A stretch of 64,000 nucleotides of DNA, taken from contig NZ_AOGW02000009.1 in assembly GCF_000332495.1 (NCBI RefSeq), positions 186,001 to 250,000 on the forward strand, in the 5' to 3' direction. Within the stretch, counting starts at the first letter, position 1. Each line of letters begins with the position of its first letter. Origin of the DNA: Leptospira terpstrae serovar Hualin str. LT 11-33 = ATCC 700639 (GTDB lineage Bacteria > Spirochaetota > Leptospiria > Leptospirales > Leptospiraceae). Positions 27,810 to 38,646 of the stretch are shown here, one piece after another. A model generated the notes under the pieces. That model saw only the letters and a program-made list of their open reading frames with translations, had not been told where the DNA came from and searched no databases. The translations under genes and the position numbers were made by a program.

Positions 27810-27813
<4 letters not shown>
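25828..27813 (-). CDS. 7TMR-DISM sensor with histidine-kinase ATPase but no acceptor histidine
   Basis: A 661-residue receptor with signal peptide, periplasmic DISM domain (about 45-175, FYLPDNYTTPVEP and IRDIDEFYLNGILIDK), seven membrane helices (about 195-395), a dimerisation region and a C-terminal HATPase. The ATPase boxes look intact: Asn562 in NLVENAYQY, Asp590 in DEGMGL, the FQKFVRG box and GAGIGLTLVEA. The H-box reads FLINLSSEFKSG, so Ser421 stands where the phosphorylated histidine should be. A basic low-complexity insert (about 440-475) interrupts the dimerisation helices. It is coupled by ATGA overlaps to fliH upstream and the pseudokinase downstream. It may bind ATP without autophosphorylating, or phosphorylate another protein. 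Confidence 0.82.
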
Positions 27814-28733
<920 letters not shown>

Positions 28734-28737
28734 ATCC

Positions 28738-29904
28738 TTACTTCAATCTCCAGAGTTTCACTTTGCCTTCATCCATTGCCTCGCGCAGTCTATCCAAGAT
28801 TCCCTTTTGGGCTTCTTCGATTTCTGCTAAAGAGACAGGACCTAACGAATCCCATTCGATCTTAATTTCTTTCACAAGCCAAGATTCCAAATTGGAATAA
28901 ACTTGATCACGAAAATCTGTCTCCACTCCTTTCAATGCACAGGCAAGGACAAGAGGATGGATCTCAGAAAAGAACCGAGTGAGGCTCGTCCTTCCTAAAT
29001 GAAGGAGGTCTTCCAAACGAAAGTAGTGTTCTACTATAGTTTCGGCATATTCTGGGCTTTTTTTCTGAATTCGTTCAATTAAATTTTGAGATGGTAAAAA
29101 AGGAAGTCTAGTGAGAATTTCACCCGCAGTTTTAGCTTTGCGGCTTCGGATCTTGGAAACTGGCATTTTTTTCTGGATGAGTTCCATTTTGAACCGCAGA
29201 AAACGCTCCAATTGGTCCCTTTCCCTGTCCGAATGGTAATCAATTTCAGAAAGGGCTAAAATGATATCTTCTCGATGATTTTCCGGATATTCCGCTAAAA
29301 CTTCAGATGCTGTTTCTGGATCTGAAAAACTAAGAACCCGGGCCACAACTTCGGAGGTTTCGTCCATCGTGAGGTTTCGTAGCATTTCCAAAGAATAGGT
29401 CGGAAGTTCCGGCCAAAGAGGGGCACTCGACTTAGAATCCTCCTCTTTTAGGATCTCTTGCAGGAGAGAATATAATTCATTGGTGTCTGGATGTTCGTTA
29501 TGCACATAGTTCCCGCCATAGTTGCTTGCGGGAGACTGTGTATGCTCGTTGTTATGCGTAAAACCACCCTCTGCTGGTAAATTTCCGAATCTGGGTTCGT
29601 TTTTTCCTGCTTTATTGGGGGAATAACTGCTATTCGCATAACCTCCTCTCATGACGGTACTGCTATGGCTTGGTTGGTGTGTGTTTTGAGAGTTTCCTTG
29701 GTTTCCTTTTTTTTGGAGGAATTTTGTGAAGGAAAGTAGGATGTCTTTTTCCTGACCCTTGGTTGGAGATGGGTTGGATTCTACTTTAAGGAGGAGGGAT
29801 TCAATTTCGGAATCACTCAAATGAGAGAACACTTCATCCGGTAAATAGCGGCCAAGGATCTGGTAGGCAAGGGCGGCTTTATTGGGTCCAGATGGAGTTT
29901 TCAT
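28738..29904 (-). CDS. FliG-like flagellar motor switch paralogue
   Basis: A 388-residue protein with the FliG domain order. The N-terminal domain (about 8-45, KAALAYQILGRYLPDEVF) is followed by an unusual Asn/Ser/Gly-rich linker (about 70-140), a middle domain (about 155-230) and a C-terminal domain (about 255-385) with FRLEDLLHLGRTSLTRFF, ACALKGVETDFRDQVYSNLE and GPVSLAEIEEAQKGILDRLRE. The EHPQ motif of the middle domain is not recognisable (MDETSEV). The long linker and lost motif suggest a paralogue rather than the main rotor protein. It heads the run with fliH. Confidence 0.78.
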   Translation of the reverse strand: MKTPSGPNKAALAYQILGRYLPDEVFSHLSDSEIESLLLKVESNPSPTKGQEKDILLSFTKFLQKKGNQGNSQNTHQPSHSSTVMRGGYANSSYSPNKAGKNEPRFGNLPAEGGFTHNNEHTQSPASNYGGNYVHNEHPDTNELYSLLQEILKEEDSKSSAPLWPELPTYSLEMLRNLTMDETSEVVARVLSFSDPETASEVLAEYPENHREDIILALSEIDYHSDRERDQLERFLRFKMELIQKKMPVSKIRSRKAKTAGEILTRLPFLPSQNLIERIQKKSPEYAETIVEHYFRLEDLLHLGRTSLTRFFSEIHPLVLACALKGVETDFRDQVYSNLESWLVKEIKIEWDSLGPVSLAEIEEAQKGILDRLREAMDEGKVKLWRLK

Positions 29905-30017
29905 TTAGGTGACATAATAACTTAGTAGGACCGTCGTACAAACCAAAAAATATTATTTTTTTTATTTCGAAAACTTCCTTTCCAAATTCGTGTCCGAAAA
30001 GTCTCTGAAGGTTAGGG

Positions 30018-32132
30018 ATGACCCGTCAGACAATAATCTATCTCTCCATAGCATTTTTGGCATCGGCTTGTCGTATGGTGGCTCCTTCACCTAAAATTGA
30101 ATCAGGTGCATTGGATTTACGAACATTCCCTTTTGAGTCGGGGGCGGCAATGGCCCTCCAAGGCGATTGGAAATTTTTCCCTGGTCAATTGGATGTTCCC
30201 AAAGACGCAGATCCGCCTACCTATCTTCCTGTTCCTTCCCTATGGAATCAAGTGCCGCTGCGAACGGGGCTCGTGGATGGAAAGGGGTATGGAACTTATG
30301 TCCTAGACATTCAACTTCCCAAAGAAAATCAGATTTATTCGGTTTATTTGCCAGAAGTCAGAACTTCGTTTAAGTTAATGGCAGGTAACAGAAGTTTGTT
30401 GTCCGGTGTTCCCGGTGTGAACAAAGAATCAACGACTCCGAGTGCCCAGGGCCAAAGTTTTACCATCGTAGCCAAAGACCAGCTTCATATCCGGATAGAG
30501 GTAAGTAATTTTCATCACAAAGAAGGTGGGCTTCCTAATGCCCCTGTCTTTGGCCTTGCAGAAAGTGTTCAAAATTATATTTTAGCACAGAGTACTGTGG
30601 ATTTAGCATTAACGGGCGCTATCTTCATGTTTGGTTTATATCATTTCATTTTATTCTTTTATAGAAAAAAGCAGAGAGAAGCTTTTTATTTTGGGTTTTT
30701 CTGTCTGGTATTTGCTGCGAGAATTCCCTTCATTGGAAGTAAAACTATCTATGCTATGTTCCCCAATATCCCTTGGGAATTGGTAATCTACGTTGAATAT
30801 GCATCAGTATTCGTTTTAGGAATTTTATTTTTATGGTTTGTGGATGGCCTATTCCCTCGTTTTATAGATACAAAGATCATTCTATATTTCAGTGCCTACG
30901 TACAGTTTATATTGGTATATGGTTTGATTATCAAACCAGAGGTATATACTCAGTTTGAAATCGTTTTTCAAACATTGGGTGTGGTATACGCAGTTTTTCT
31001 TGGAATACGTTTGTCTCAGATGGTGCGTAAAGGCCTACCGGATGCCGGAATTTTCTTTTTAGGATATTTGATTTTATTTGTTGGGTTTATGTATGATGTT
31101 TTTCTCGCTTATAGCGGGGAAGGGGAATCAACATTATCACAAATAGCGGTCTTTTTATTTTTTGGGGTCCAATCTACTATTGTTACACTTCGTACGGCAA
31201 GAAACTTTCACAAAAAACTATTATTAAAAGAAGAGTTTGAAACTATTAACGAATATTTTATTTTGACAAACCGATTTTATGCGAAGTTTATTCCTCGTGA
31301 TTTTTTAACCCACCTAGATAAGGAAAGTATCGAGGAAGTTCGGTTAGGTGATAGTAGTGAAAGGGAAATCACCGTTTTGTTTGCTGATATTTGGGAGTAT
31401 TGGGATATTATTTATTCAATTCCACTTGAAAATAGAATTTTATTTACAAATTCTTATTTAGGAAGGATTGGACCATGTGTTCGCAAAAACAATGGCTTCA
31501 TTGATAAATACATTGGCAGTGCCATCATGGCATTGTTCGACGGCGGGATTCAAAATTCAATCAAGGCCGCTGAAGATATCCAATGGGAATTGGAAAAATA
31601 TAATGAACGTAGGAAAACTTTTGATTATTTGCCTCTCCATGCCGGTATAGGAATTCATTCTGGAGATACCATGCTTGGTATTTTGGGAGAGGAAGAAAGA
31701 TTTGAATCGACTGTGATTTCCGATACAGTCAATCTTTCGAGTAGAATCCAGGGCCTAACAAAAAAATACGGAGCAAGGATTCTCGTCAGTGTAACATCAC
31801 TTATGTTACATGAGGATTTAGATACAATCCCTTATCGAATCCTGGATTTTGTGCGCGTCAAAGGTAAACAGGAAGCAATAATGATCGCAGAGGTTTTGAT
31901 TCCTGATATTGATACAAATTCGAATAAAAAAATTGAATTTAAAGAAGAATTTGAAGCAGGAATTTTTGATTATGAACGAGCTGATTTTGTTTCTGCTTTA
32001 AAAAAATTTAGTGCGGTATTTGCAAACAATCCAGAAGATTTGGCTGCAAAAATATACATTGAAAGATGTGAGTATTATCAAAGTGCAGGTGTTGGTGTCG
32101 ATTGGGACGGTGTTTCCGCATGGGAAAAATAA
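30018..32132 (+). CDS. 7TMR-DISM class III cyclase, C2-like partner (lacks second metal Asp)
   Basis: A 704-residue membrane protein with lipoprotein-type signal (LASAC, Cys18), periplasmic DISM domain (about 30-185), seven membrane helices (about 190-400), class III cyclase domain (about 445-620) and a TPR-like tail. In the cyclase domain Asp457 (LFADI) and Lys497 are present, but the second metal aspartate is Ser501 (DKYIGSAIM). Thr565, Asn572 and Arg576 (STVISDTVNLSSR), for adenine recognition and transition-state binding, are intact. A homodimer should be inactive. The same Gly-Ser occurs in the C2 half of mammalian adenylyl cyclases. The next gene has the reciprocal losses and begins on this gene's stop codon (TAATG). 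Confidence 0.85.
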   Translation: MTRQTIIYLSIAFLASACRMVAPSPKIESGALDLRTFPFESGAAMALQGDWKFFPGQLDVPKDADPPTYLPVPSLWNQVPLRTGLVDGKGYGTYVLDIQLPKENQIYSVYLPEVRTSFKLMAGNRSLLSGVPGVNKESTTPSAQGQSFTIVAKDQLHIRIEVSNFHHKEGGLPNAPVFGLAESVQNYILAQSTVDLALTGAIFMFGLYHFILFFYRKKQREAFYFGFFCLVFAARIPFIGSKTIYAMFPNIPWELVIYVEYASVFVLGILFLWFVDGLFPRFIDTKIILYFSAYVQFILVYGLIIKPEVYTQFEIVFQTLGVVYAVFLGIRLSQMVRKGLPDAGIFFLGYLILFVGFMYDVFLAYSGEGESTLSQIAVFLFFGVQSTIVTLRTARNFHKKLLLKEEFETINEYFILTNRFYAKFIPRDFLTHLDKESIEEVRLGDSSEREITVLFADIWEYWDIIYSIPLENRILFTNSYLGRIGPCVRKNNGFIDKYIGSAIMALFDGGIQNSIKAAEDIQWELEKYNERRKTFDYLPLHAGIGIHSGDTMLGILGEEERFESTVISDTVNLSSRIQGLTKKYGARILVSVTSLMLHEDLDTIPYRILDFVRVKGKQEAIMIAEVLIPDIDTNSNKKIEFKEEFEAGIFDYERADFVSALKKFSAVFANNPEDLAAKIYIERCEYYQSAGVGVDWDGVSAWEK

Positions 32133-34264
32133 TGAATACCATTCGAGCTGGGTTTGTATTTTTTATTTTAGCTTTCTTTATTTCTTCCTGTAATTTTGGC
32201 ACATCACCGGAAGCAGTGAAAGGATATTTGGAACTTCCTCCCGCATATGTGACAGAAAACAAAAAACTATCTACCGGAGGAGAATGGGAATTCTATTGGG
32301 GAGAAGTTTACGGTGAAAGTTTATTTGAAAAAATAAAGGAACCAAATAAAACTTATGTTAAAGTTCCTTCTTCATGGAATTCTTATCGGCCGGAAGGAGA
32401 AGGTGGAGATGGATTCGCAGTTTTCCGCCTAACATTAAAACTTCCTGATCCAAAAATTCGTTATTATCTGCGAGTTCAACCCGCAACGAGTTCCTACGAA
32501 CTCTATATCAATCGTCAAAAAATTGCAAGTTCTGGAAAAGTAGGAACGGATGAACTGAGTGCAGTACCCAAATACCAAATCCAATATGTATCCTTCCAAC
32601 CAGAAAACGAGGAACAAGAAATACTTTATGTTGTGAGTAATTTTCATCATGCTCGTGGTGGCTATAGAAAGCCGATTGAAATTGGGACCAAGGAAGTAAT
32701 TCAAAACGAATCTTTAATTTATTCTGCGGGAGAAGTATTTGTTTTCGGCACTATGTTGACCATGGCCCTCTACCAGTTTACTGTGTTTTTCTTTCGCCGA
32801 GAGGAGAAGAGTTCCCTTTTCTTTTCTTTGTTTTGCCTCTTTACTGGTCTTCGTTTGGTTGTTTTAGATAACTATTATATAATATATGCATTTCCTGATT
32901 TTTCTTGGCATTGGATGCAAGTGTTAGATTACACATCGGCACCACTACTTGTCTGTTTTTTCTTAGGTTACTTAAAAAGTTTATTTCCGGGCCGATCCGA
33001 AGTTCCTAAGTGGATGTTATACTCTTGTTGGAGTATTACTACTTGTTTTGTTTCCTTTGTGGTTTTAACAGATGCCAAACTCTTTACCAAAACAAATATA
33101 TTTTCTCAAGTAGTGATTCTATTTTTTAGTGTTTGTTCATTTTATGTGATACTAAAGATATACCGCCAAAAAAAACGAGATAGTAGTTTGGTTTTTTATG
33201 GATCTCTTTTGCTTATGATTGGATCTACACATGATTTAATGGCGGGGAATTATTGGTTTCAATCACAACCCCTTATGCCTTTTTCACTTTTTGTGTTCTT
33301 TTTATTTCAGAGTATTCTTCTTGCGAGAAGGAATGCAAGGTTTTATTCATCGATGGACACTTTGACCACTGAGTTGATTGAAGTGAATAATCGATTAGAA
33401 TCATCTAACCAAGTATATGCAAAGTTTGTGCCCTTGCGGCTCATTGAGTTGTTTTCCCAACAATCTAAAACTAGAGCAAAACGTGGAGATTTTATTGTTA
33501 AACAGATGTCAGTATTGTCATCGGACATTCGTGATTTTACTTCAATCTCTGAAACTCTAAGCCCTGAAGAAACATTTCTTTTTCTTAATGATTATTTGCG
33601 TCAAGTAGGACCTACTATTAGGTCCCATAATGGATTTATCGAAAAGTATGTGGGAGATGCTATTTTTGCATTGTTCGAAAAACAACCAGAAGATGCTTTG
33701 TCTGCAGCTATCGAAATGCACAAAACAATTGCAAGGTGGAATAAAGAGTCGAGGCCACATCGTGTGACTGAAATCCAAATTGGGGTAGGGATTCATTATG
33801 GTGAGCTTATGTTGGGAATTATTGGTGAGGAACAAAGAATTGAGTCTGCTGTCCTTTCCGACTCTATGGGTGTTGCCAATTCTTTGGAATCCATGACCAA
33901 AAAATACGGTGCCAAAATTATCATTAGTCTCGATGCATTACTTGAATTACAACATCCAGATTCTTATCCGCATCGATTGTTAGATTTTATTAAGATTCCA
34001 GCCAAACAAAAGTTAATTGGAATTGTCCAAGTGTTGGTGGAGGGTGTAGAAGAATCTTTTGATTTAAAGTTAAAAACCAGAGAAAAATTTGAGGAAAGTG
34101 TGAATTTATTCTGGGATGAGGAATTCGAAAAAGCGAGGATAGGATTTCGTACGATTGCGGAAATCGATCCTTCAGACAAAGCGGCTCAATTGTATTTAGA
34201 GCGGACGCAAATGTACGCACAAAACGGCCCCCCTCCCGGTTTTGGAAAGGGGTTTTTGGCATAA
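32132..34264 (+). CDS. 7TMR-DISM class III cyclase, C1-like partner (lacks Asn/Arg pair)
   Basis: A 710-residue paralogue of its neighbour with the same order: lipoprotein signal (FFISSC), DISM domain, seven membrane helices, class III cyclase domain and a short TPR-like tail. Both metal aspartates are present (Asp465 in SSDIRDFTS and Asp509 in EKYVGDAIF), with Lys505. The substrate and transition-state positions are lost: Ala573, Gly580 and Ser584 in SAVLSDSMGVANSLE replace Thr, Asn and Arg. This is the pattern of the C1 half of mammalian cyclases. Start ATG 32132 was chosen because it overlaps the upstream stop and gives a good lipoprotein signal; ATG 32120 is the alternative. Confidence 0.85.
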   Translation: MNTIRAGFVFFILAFFISSCNFGTSPEAVKGYLELPPAYVTENKKLSTGGEWEFYWGEVYGESLFEKIKEPNKTYVKVPSSWNSYRPEGEGGDGFAVFRLTLKLPDPKIRYYLRVQPATSSYELYINRQKIASSGKVGTDELSAVPKYQIQYVSFQPENEEQEILYVVSNFHHARGGYRKPIEIGTKEVIQNESLIYSAGEVFVFGTMLTMALYQFTVFFFRREEKSSLFFSLFCLFTGLRLVVLDNYYIIYAFPDFSWHWMQVLDYTSAPLLVCFFLGYLKSLFPGRSEVPKWMLYSCWSITTCFVSFVVLTDAKLFTKTNIFSQVVILFFSVCSFYVILKIYRQKKRDSSLVFYGSLLLMIGSTHDLMAGNYWFQSQPLMPFSLFVFFLFQSILLARRNARFYSSMDTLTTELIEVNNRLESSNQVYAKFVPLRLIELFSQQSKTRAKRGDFIVKQMSVLSSDIRDFTSISETLSPEETFLFLNDYLRQVGPTIRSHNGFIEKYVGDAIFALFEKQPEDALSAAIEMHKTIARWNKESRPHRVTEIQIGVGIHYGELMLGIIGEEQRIESAVLSDSMGVANSLESMTKKYGAKIIISLDALLELQHPDSYPHRLLDFIKIPAKQKLIGIVQVLVEGVEESFDLKLKTREKFEESVNLFWDEEFEKARIGFRTIAEIDPSDKAAQLYLERTQMYAQNGPPPGFGKGFLA

Positions 34265-34349
34265 AAAAGACATAGAATCGCCCCTTTTCTTGAAAAAGTT
34301 CTTGAATTTCCTCTCTAAATGAACGAGAGTCAGTAATACGGAGATTCCC

Positions 34350-35825
34350 ATGACCCAAGCCACTCTTACACAAGCCCCAACTGCTGGAAAGGCTGTGATC
34401 CAAACAAAAAGTTTTACTCCATCTGATATTGACCGTATCTTCACAGCCCAAAAGAAAAAGGCTTTGGAACTTCGATTGTCGAATTACAAAACTCGCATCG
34501 TAAAACTAAAGAAGCTGAAAGATGTTGTCCTTAAATTCCAAAAAGAAATCCAAACAGCCCTTCATGCTGATTTTAAAAAATCATCTGGCGAAGTAGACAT
34601 TACTGAAATTCTTCCAACTATTGCTGAAATCAATGATGCGATTCGCCATGTAAAACATTGGATGCGTCCAAAAAATGTAATGACTCCACCAACTCTTTTG
34701 GGTGCAACAAGTCGCATTGTTTATGAACCAAAAGGAGTTTGTCTTATCATTGCTCCTTGGAACTATCCATTCCACCTAGCCATTGCTCCATTGGCTGCAG
34801 CGATTGCTGCGGGCAATACGGTAATGTTGAAACCTTCTGAGTTCACTCCACATACCGCTGATGTCATCAAAGCAATGTTAAGTGAAGTATTCTCTGAAGA
34901 AGAAGTTGCTGTATTTGAAGGTGATGTTGCTGTTGCAACTGCACTTTTGGAAGTGCCCTTTGATCATATCTTTTTTACTGGCTCTACTCCTGTTGGTAAA
35001 ATTGTTATGACAGCTGCTGCAAAAAACCTTACAAGCGTGACACTTGAGTTAGGTGGTAAGTCACCTTCCATTGTTGCGGAAGACGCCGACATGAAAGTGG
35101 CTGCAGAAAGAATCATGTGGGGAAAATTTTTAAATGCCGGTCAAACCTGTGTGGCCCCCGATTATCTTTTGATTCCTGAATCCAAAGTTGATGAATTTGT
35201 AAAAAATGCCAAAGAAACAACGGAAAGTTTCTTTAAATCCAAACCCGAAAATTTTACAGCGAGTGCAGATTTTTGTCGAATCGTGAACGCAAAGAACTTT
35301 GGAAGAGTGTCATCTTATATAGATGATGCTGTGAAAAAAGGTGCCAAAATTGCCTATGGTGGAGAAACAAGAAGTTCAGATAACTTTATTTCTCCAACCA
35401 TTCTTACGAATGTATCTTTGGATTCACGAATTATGGAAGACGAAATTTTTGGACCACTGCTTCCGATAGTTACTTACAAAACTTTGGATGAAGCCATCCA
35501 CATCATCAATGAAAAACCAAAGCCGCTAGCGTTGTATATATTCACAAAAAAGAGAAGTACTTCTAAATATGTGTTACGTAGAACCAGTTCCGGTGGGGCG
35601 GTGATTAATGATGTCATCCTTCACTTAGTAAATCCAAACCTTCCTTTTGGTGGGGTAAATCATTCTGGGCATGGAAGTTACCATGGAATTTTTGGTTTCA
35701 AAACTTTTTCCCATGAAAGGTCTGTTTTACAAACCCCTAAGGCATCTATCGCTAAATTAATGTATCCACCTTACTCTGGTTTTGTGAGACTTATGGTAAA
35801 GTTAACTACTAAATTTTTCGTTTAG
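34350..35825 (+). CDS. aldehyde dehydrogenase, class 3-like
   Basis: A 491-residue NAD(P)-dependent aldehyde dehydrogenase. Conserved parts are [43 protein letters not shown], the general-base glutamate in TLELGGKSP and the nucleophile cysteine in [15 protein letters not shown]. The C-terminal [17 protein letters not shown] and a hydrophobic tail ([19 protein letters not shown]) are features of the class 3 and fatty-aldehyde group, often membrane-associated. It probably oxidises medium or long chain aldehydes to acids. It stands alone: a hairpin follows, and 85 bases separate it from the cyclase pair. Confidence 0.93.
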   Translation: MTQATLTQAPTAGKAVIQTKSFTPSDIDRIFTAQKKKALELRLSNYKTRIVKLKKLKDVVLKFQKEIQTALHADFKKSSGEVDITEILPTIAEINDAIRHVKHWMRPKNVMTPPTLLGATSRIVYEPKGVCLIIAPWNYPFHLAIAPLAAAIAAGNTVMLKPSEFTPHTADVIKAMLSEVFSEEEVAVFEGDVAVATALLEVPFDHIFFTGSTPVGKIVMTAAAKNLTSVTLELGGKSPSIVAEDADMKVAAERIMWGKFLNAGQTCVAPDYLLIPESKVDEFVKNAKETTESFFKSKPENFTASADFCRIVNAKNFGRVSSYIDDAVKKGAKIAYGGETRSSDNFISPTILTNVSLDSRIMEDEIFGPLLPIVTYKTLDEAIHIINEKPKPLALYIFTKKRSTSKYVLRRTSSGGAVINDVILHLVNPNLPFGGVNHSGHGSYHGIFGFKTFSHERSVLQTPKASIAKLMYPPYSGFVRLMVKLTTKFFV

Positions 35826-35842
35826 TTTTTTCGCTTAAAGAT

Positions 35843-35875
35843 GGCACACTCCTGGGGAATCTTCGGGAGTGTACC
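35843..35875 (+). terminator. hairpin after the aldehyde dehydrogenase gene
   Basis: GGCACACTCC pairs with GGAGTGTACC around a 13-base loop (one mismatch), 18 bases after the stop. There is no T-run downstream, though TTTTTTCG precedes it. Position suggests a terminator or mRNA 3'-end hairpin. Confidence 0.5.
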
Positions 35876-35943
35876 TATTGAATTCGCTACAAAATCTTTA
35901 TATTTTTTATCTCTTTATCAATATTCTCGTTTTTTCGAAAGTA

Positions 35944-35957
35944 CTGATAAATATCAA
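35944..35957 (+). promoter_or_regulatory. FNR/DNR-like box upstream of the double hemerythrin
   Basis: CTGAT-AAAT-ATCAA matches nine of ten consensus positions, with a perfect TGAT-N4-ATCA core. Its distance to the start codon (centre about 63 bases before the ATG) equals that of the norC box. A CTCCTACAAT string is also shared downstream of both boxes, although its spacing here is different. Probably the same regulator acts here. Confidence 0.6.
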
Positions 35958-36013
35958 CTCCTACAATGATTCTAATTCAGTGACATCGCACGGGTGATTA
36001 TTTTTGTGGAAAC

Positions 36014-37117
36014 ATGCAGAAGGATTACTCCGCACATTTAGATTCCTTACGAATCACTTGGTTAAGTGAACCTTTCCATTTGGGAATTCCCATCATTGAC
36101 TTACAACATGTTTGGTTGGTTCATATCATTCTTGAGTTAGAAGAAACAATCGTAGAGTCTGAAAAAGAAGGGTCGGATGTTGATGTACATTCCTCATTTC
36201 GAAAAGCTTTGGACTATGTTGCAGAACATTTTGCATTAGAAGAAGATATCCTGGAACACTTTAACTATCCAAAATTTTCCGAACATATACAAGGACACCG
36301 AAAATTTGTAGAACGATTAACAGAAAAATACTATGAAGCAAAAAATAGTCAAATGGCTGCTTTGGGTATTTTACAAATCCTTAAAAAATGGCTATTTCAA
36401 CATATTTTACATGATGATACAGATTATGCAGAGTTTTTTAAAGCAAGTGGTATTGATTTAAAGTCTTACTGTATTGAAATTTTAAAGTCAGGTAAATATC
36501 CGATTTCCAAAGAACAACTTTTGATTTATCAAAACATAATTCAAATGGACACAACTCATATTTCACTACACGAACAATCTATTGATACAATTCAAGAAAT
36601 CAGAAATATTTGGAAAACATATAATCTTTCCACTGGAATTCCGATCATAGATTTACAACACATTTGGCTTTTGAAAATGATTGTAGAGCTTGACCATTCA
36701 TTGAAGTTAGGTGATGGTGCCAGTGAAACTTTCCACAAAGTAATCGCTGCAGCAATTGAATATACAAAAGACCATTTTGGTGTGGAAGATAAAATCATGA
36801 GATACTTTCGATATACTGATGTGGTTAACCATATGAACCAACACAAACGGTTTATTGATTTTATCAAAACTAGAAACGATGAATTTAAATTAGGAAATCC
36901 TCGGGCTGGATTGCATTTGGTCCAGGACTTACGAAACTGGCTTTTGTCCCATATTGCTCTTGAGGATAAAAAAATTGGTCTGGCATTTGAATCTCGAGTG
37001 AGAGAACTTTCTGAGTTTACGAAAAAACTGCACCAAACTGGCGAAATTACCATCTCTAGAGAGCAAAAAAACCTATATAAACTGGTAATGCAATCGGCTC
37101 CCGACCCGCTTGATTAA
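36014..37117 (+). CDS. tandem bacteriohemerythrin
   Basis: A 367-residue soluble protein with two complete hemerythrin domains (about 10-150 and 195-335). Each has the diiron ligand set in order. In the first these are DLQH, HFALEE, HIQGH and HILHDDTD; in the second DLQH, HFGVED, HMNQH and HIALED. Hemerythrins bind O2 and, in several bacteria, NO. No output domain or signal peptide is present. The gene is monocistronic and carries an FNR/DNR-like box upstream, which links it to the nor and nnrS genes and suggests NO scavenging or delivery. Confidence 0.88.
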   Translation: MQKDYSAHLDSLRITWLSEPFHLGIPIIDLQHVWLVHIILELEETIVESEKEGSDVDVHSSFRKALDYVAEHFALEEDILEHFNYPKFSEHIQGHRKFVERLTEKYYEAKNSQMAALGILQILKKWLFQHILHDDTDYAEFFKASGIDLKSYCIEILKSGKYPISKEQLLIYQNIIQMDTTHISLHEQSIDTIQEIRNIWKTYNLSTGIPIIDLQHIWLLKMIVELDHSLKLGDGASETFHKVIAAAIEYTKDHFGVEDKIMRYFRYTDVVNHMNQHKRFIDFIKTRNDEFKLGNPRAGLHLVQDLRNWLLSHIALEDKKIGLAFESRVRELSEFTKKLHQTGEITISREQKNLYKLVMQSAPDPLD

Positions 37118-37176
37118 TTTCTTTCGGAAATTGAATTGCCAGGTTGATTTTCCGGGAAAATCCTGTTTCCAAACCC

Positions 37177-38640
37177 ATGGAATACGAAGTCATCATCGGT
37201 CTGGAAGTCCACGTCCAGCTCAACACTCTATCTAAAATATTTTCTACGGCTACGAACGAATTCGGTGGTAGTCCCAATACTCATATTTCAACACTTTGTG
37301 TGGCTTTACCCGGCACCTTACCAGTGCTAAACGAAGTTGTTCTCGAAAAGGCAGTTCGTGCCGGAGTTGCCCTCGGATGTGAAATCACTCGTTTTACAAA
37401 ATTTGATCGTAAAAATTATTTTTATCCAGATTTACCAAAAGGATACCAGATTTCTCAATTTGATAAACCTTATGCAACACAAGGTGGAATTCATATTAAG
37501 TTAAAAGGAGAAACAGAAGAAAAGTTCATTCCCCTAACGCGAATTCATATGGAAGAGGATGCGGGAAAACTGATCCATTCTCATGACCCATCAATCAATA
37601 GATCTTATGTAGATTATAATCGTGCGGGAACTCCACTCATTGAAATCGTTTCTGAACCTGATTTACGTTCTTCTGATGAAGCATACGTTTATTTAAATGA
37701 ATTAAAAACAATATTACGATACATTCAAGTTTCAGATTGTAATATGGAAGAAGGTTCACTTCGATGTGATGCAAACGTTTCCATTCGACCTAAAGGAGAA
37801 AAAGGATTTAGGACTCGCGTAGAAATCAAAAATCTCAACTCTTTTAAGGCCGTAAAACAAGCGATAGACTATGAAATCGAGTGGCAAAAAGATGTATATT
37901 CTCGTGGTGAGTCATTCCGTCAGATGACAAAACTTTGGGATGCTACATTACTCAAAACCATTCCTATGCGTTCCAAGGAAATGAGCCATGACTATCGTTA
38001 CTTTCCTGAACCTGACTTACCTACCATCCAAATCTCAGATTCTTTTATTGAAGACATTCGTAAAACTTTACCTGAACTACCTAGGCAGAAAAAAGAACGA
38101 TACAAAACAGAACTGGGACTTCCTGAATACGATGCCGAAGTGTTAACAAGCGAACGTGAAATTGCTGAATATTTTGAAGAAGCCCTTCTTGTTTCGGGGG
38201 ATGCTAAAAAAACATCCAACTGGGTAAAAGATGAAATTCTCGGGATCGTTAACAAAGAAAATATTTCGATTCAGGAATTTGCAATTGATCCATTACGTAT
38301 AGGTAAACTTGTGAAACTGATCAATTCTGGAGAAATCACGGGTAAGATAGCAAAATCTATTTTTGAAGATATGTTAACTACCAAAGACCAACCAGAAGCC
38401 ATTGTCGAATCAAAAGGTCTGAAAGTAGTTCGCGATGACAAAGCATTAGAAGAAATTGTAATTCGAGTGATTGAATCCCAACCAGAATCAGTCGAAGGTT
38501 GGAAAAACGGAAAAGACCGTGTGCTTGGTGCCATTGTCGGTGGTGTGATGAAAGAAACCAAAGGCAAAGCTGATCCAAAACTTGTAAACGAGCTGATATT
38601 AGCTAAACTTGGCCCGCTCGGCGAAAAAAAGAAAGTTTAG
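37177..38640 (+). CDS. gatB: aspartyl/glutamyl-tRNA amidotransferase subunit B
   Basis: The 487-residue B subunit of GatCAB, which converts Glu-tRNA(Gln) and Asp-tRNA(Asn) to the amidated forms. Signatures are [13 protein letters not shown] at the N-terminus, [55 protein letters not shown] and [14 protein letters not shown]. The C-terminal YqeY-like helical domain ends the protein. ATG 37177 was preferred over the in-frame TTG at 37144 because GatB proteins begin right at this motif. gatA and gatC are not adjacent, which is common outside Gram-positives. Confidence 0.95.
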   Translation: MEYEVIIGLEVHVQLNTLSKIFSTATNEFGGSPNTHISTLCVALPGTLPVLNEVVLEKAVRAGVALGCEITRFTKFDRKNYFYPDLPKGYQISQFDKPYATQGGIHIKLKGETEEKFIPLTRIHMEEDAGKLIHSHDPSINRSYVDYNRAGTPLIEIVSEPDLRSSDEAYVYLNELKTILRYIQVSDCNMEEGSLRCDANVSIRPKGEKGFRTRVEIKNLNSFKAVKQAIDYEIEWQKDVYSRGESFRQMTKLWDATLLKTIPMRSKEMSHDYRYFPEPDLPTIQISDSFIEDIRKTLPELPRQKKERYKTELGLPEYDAEVLTSEREIAEYFEEALLVSGDAKKTSNWVKDEILGIVNKENISIQEFAIDPLRIGKLVKLINSGEITGKIAKSIFEDMLTTKDQPEAIVESKGLKVVRDDKALEEIVIRVIESQPESVEGWKNGKDRVLGAIVGGVMKETKGKADPKLVNELILAKLGPLGEKKKV

Positions 38641-38646
38641 CGTTCG

